A stretch of DNA of 7,963 nt from an uncultured Gemmatimonadales bacterium (GTDB lineage: Bacteria > Gemmatimonadota > Gemmatimonadetes > Longimicrobiales > Gaopeijiaceae): positions 1-7,963 of the forward strand of contig CALJLC010000194.1 of the NCBI GenBank assembly GCA_937982605.1. The letters run 5' to 3'. The notes beneath the pieces were generated by a model that was not told the DNA's origin, ran no database searches, and saw only the letters and a list, made by a program, of their open reading frames with translations. Below, piece after piece: positions 6,413-7,963 of the stretch (the first letter of the stretch is position 1; each line of letters starts with the position of its first letter). Position numbers and translations under genes: made by a program.

Positions 6413-6418
6413 GGTATA
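6413..6418 (-). promoter_or_regulatory. Candidate -10 element for yqeK
   Basis: TATACC on the minus strand ends 6 nt before the GTG at 6406, so transcription would begin at or next to the start codon. A TACCAT overlaps it (6416-6411). No clear -35 is visible upstream. The core GTATAC (6414-6419) is palindromic, so it may also fire on the other strand. Confidence 0.4.
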
Positions 6419-6451
6419 CGGTCGGGGGCGCGGGCTCCAGAGCGCTGTTCG

Positions 6452-6457
6452 TACCTT
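6452..6457 (+). promoter_or_regulatory. Candidate -10 element for the NFACT gene
   Basis: TACCTT (TANNNT pattern) ends 5 nt before the ATG at 6463, predicting a transcript that begins at the start codon. The G-run directly before the ATG touches it and is too close to act as a Shine-Dalgarno. No convincing -35 is seen. Confidence 0.4.
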
Positions 6458-6462
6458 GGGGG

Positions 6463-7963
6463 ATGACGATTCGCTGGGATCCCCTCCTGACGCGCGAGCT
6501 CGCGCGGGAGCTCGACGAGCGATTCCGGGGAGCACGACTGCGCGCGCTGCGCTTCGACGGGCGCACCCGCGACGCGCTCCTCCTCTTCCGGCGCGCGACG
6601 CTGGTGTGGCGTCTGCATCCGGACCGGGGGTATCCGGAGGTCCTCGATCCCCTCGACCCGGACCCCACCGACCACCGCATCCGCGCCCGGGTGCGGCGGG
6701 TGCACGCGCCACCGGACGAGCGGCTCCTGTGCATCGAGCTGGCCCCCGAGCGCGGCGGAGCCGGAGCGTCGGGGTGGGAGCTCGTGATCGAGCTCCTCGG
6801 CAACCGTCTGAACGCCGTCCTCACGGAGGGGCCGGAGCGGATCGCCCGACACGTCCTGCTCACGCGGGGAGGCAAGCGCGAGGTGCGGGTGGGCCGGAGC
6901 TGGACTCCTCCGCCGCCGACGGAACGGGCCGGCGTGACGGGGGAGCTGGACGCCGACGCGTGGATCGAGCGCATCGGGTCGGTTCCACCAGCGGGTCGGG
7001 CTCGGGAGCTGACCCGAGGCGTGGCGTGGGTTTCCCCGCTCAACGCCGCCGCCTTCCTCGGCGAAGACCTCGGCCCGGAGGAGGCGGCGCTGCGGGAGGG
7101 ACACGCGCGGTGGCTCCGCGCGGTCCGCGCCGAGGATCGACGCCCCGTCCTCCTCGACGGACCCCGCGGGCTCCAGCCCTATCCGCTCGAGCTCGCCGGC
7201 GCTCCAGGCCGGCCGGTCGCGTCGCTCCTCGAGGCCTTCGCGCGGTGCGCCGAAGAGGACGCCGCCGGGGGCGGGCCGGGTGTGGCCACGGACGTCGGTC
7301 CCGTCCTTCTCGAGCGGCTGGAGCGCGCGGTCGCGCACGCGGAGCGACGCAGCGTCCGTCTTCGGGCCGAGCGGGACCGGCAGCCGGATCCGGGCCGGCA
7401 GCGCGCGCTCGGTGACCTGCTCCTGGCCCGGTACCGCGACATCCCGCGGGGGGCGTCCGTGGCGGTCGTCCGTGACTTCGAGGGACGGGACGTCGAGCTC
7501 ACCCTCGACCCCGCCCTCGCGCCGCACGAGAACGCCGGCGCCTACTACGACGCGGCGGCCCGCGCCGAGCGGGCGGCGGAGCGCCTCCCGGGGCTGATCG
7601 ATGCCGCGGACCGGGAGCGCGACGAGCTCCTCCTCCTGCTGGAGCGGGCTCGGAGAGGCGAAGCCGACTCCGAGGCGATCCGGGCCCGGCTGCCGGCGCC
7701 GCCGCCCGGCCGCCGCCGGGGCGACGAGGCCGATCCCCTCCCCTACCGGACCTTCCGCAGCAGCGGCGGCCTCGAGATCCGCGTCGGCCGGGGCGCCAGG
7801 CAGAACGACGCGCTCACCTTCCGGCACTCGGCTCCGGACGACGTCTGGCTGCACGCCCGGCATTCGGCGGGCGCGCACGTGGTCCTGCGCTGGCCGGGCC
7901 CCGGGAACCCGCCGGCGCGCGACCTCCAGGAGGCGGGGACGCTCGCGGCTCTCCACTCGAAGG
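6463..7963 (+). CDS. rqcH: NFACT-family protein, RqcH/Rqc2-like, 3' end cut by window edge
   Basis: Ribosome quality-control factor of the NFACT (RqcH/Rqc2/FbpA) family. Relatives bind stalled 50S-peptidyl-tRNA and, in Bacillus, drive C-terminal alanine tailing. The visible 500 residues hold an NFACT-N domain (about 1-180, with WELVIELLGNRLNAVLTEG at 105-123 and GRSWTPPPP at 144-152). A helix-hairpin-helix-like stretch (about 180-225, GVAWVSPLNAAAFLG at 186-200) and an Ala/Glu/Arg-rich coiled-coil stretch (about 355-412) follow. The NFACT-R domain starts near 427: PYRTFRSSGGLEIRVGRGA, then RQNDALTF, DDVWLHARHSAGAHVVLR, and DLQEAGTLAALHSK at the edge. Bacterial members are about 550-600 residues, so the end is missing. 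The N-terminal domain is compressed and lacks the usual MCMLLRKH helix, and the tRNA-contacting Asp-Arg pair appears as Glu86-Arg87. The ATG at 6463 follows a -10-like TACCTT and may be leaderless. Family call is secure; tailing activity is inferred. Confidence 0.92.
   Translation, partial: MTIRWDPLLTRELARELDERFRGARLRALRFDGRTRDALLLFRRATLVWRLHPDRGYPEVLDPLDPDPTDHRIRARVRRVHAPPDERLLCIELAPERGGAGASGWELVIELLGNRLNAVLTEGPERIARHVLLTRGGKREVRVGRSWTPPPPTERAGVTGELDADAWIERIGSVPPAGRARELTRGVAWVSPLNAAAFLGEDLGPEEAALREGHARWLRAVRAEDRRPVLLDGPRGLQPYPLELAGAPGRPVASLLEAFARCAEEDAAGGGPGVATDVGPVLLERLERAVAHAERRSVRLRAERDRQPDPGRQRALGDLLLARYRDIPRGASVAVVRDFEGRDVELTLDPALAPHENAGAYYDAAARAERAAERLPGLIDAADRERDELLLLLERARRGEADSEAIRARLPAPPPGRRRGDEADPLPYRTFRSSGGLEIRVGRGARQNDALTFRHSAPDDVWLHARHSAGAHVVLRWPGPGNPPARDLQEAGTLAALHSK

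Noticed and set aside
6397..6420. TTGACG followed by TATACG on the plus strand as a sigma-70 promoter
   Set aside because: The spacer is only 12 bp, too short for a normal promoter; the TACCTT nearer the NFACT start is a better candidate.
6407..6712. N-terminal extension of yqeK to an ATG at 6712
   Set aside because: The extra 102 residues are Arg/Ala/Pro-rich, overlap the divergent NFACT gene and precede the domain start; family members begin near the GTG starts at 6406 or 6358.
6403..7956. Open frame of 517 codons on the minus strand over the NFACT gene
   Set aside because: It lies antisense to an NFACT protein with intact family motifs; repeats of Arg, Glu and Pro with no known fold.

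Overview
The window is about 70% G+C and almost wholly coding. It carries eight protein genes, two of them cut by the window edges. Gene content (bacterial-type AspRS with GAD insertion, RlmN, LepB, YqeK, a stand-alone LytR_C protein, an RqcH-like NFACT protein, PhoH, a VanZ-like protein) is bacterial chromosomal core. The combination of high G+C with a small LytR_C protein beside YqeK and LepB suggests Gemmatimonadota or a related high-G+C phylum. This is an inference from content and style only. I see no mobile element, CRISPR array, rRNA or tRNA gene.

Layout: (1) A minus-strand unit reads right to left from 3177 to 1: a VanZ-like membrane protein, aspS (start overlaps the VanZ stop by one base, TGATG), then after 40 bp a PhoH-family ATPase that runs off the left edge. 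(2) A 128-bp divergent gap (3178-3305) has an AT-rich core with overlapping -10-like hexamers on both strands inside a nested dyad. (3) rlmN reads rightward alone (3306-4403). (4) It converges, with a 24-bp gap, on a second minus-strand unit (6406 to 4428): yqeK, a LytR_C protein (ATGA overlap with yqeK) and lepB (33-bp gap). (5) A 56-bp divergent gap (6407-6462) separates yqeK from a rightward NFACT/RqcH-like gene that runs off the right edge. There is no gene-free stretch over 300 bp.

Functional theme: translation and its quality control (AspRS, the rRNA/tRNA methylase RlmN, the RqcH-like rescue factor, PhoH, and YqeK as a likely Ap4A hydrolase), plus envelope functions (LepB, LytR_C, VanZ-like). 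No clear unknown multi-gene system is visible. The points most worth a second look are the divergent N-terminal NFACT domain of the RqcH-like protein, the two compact divergent promoter regions (one probably giving leaderless transcripts), the lepB start choice and its altered serine box, and the absence of rsfS from its usual place beside yqeK.
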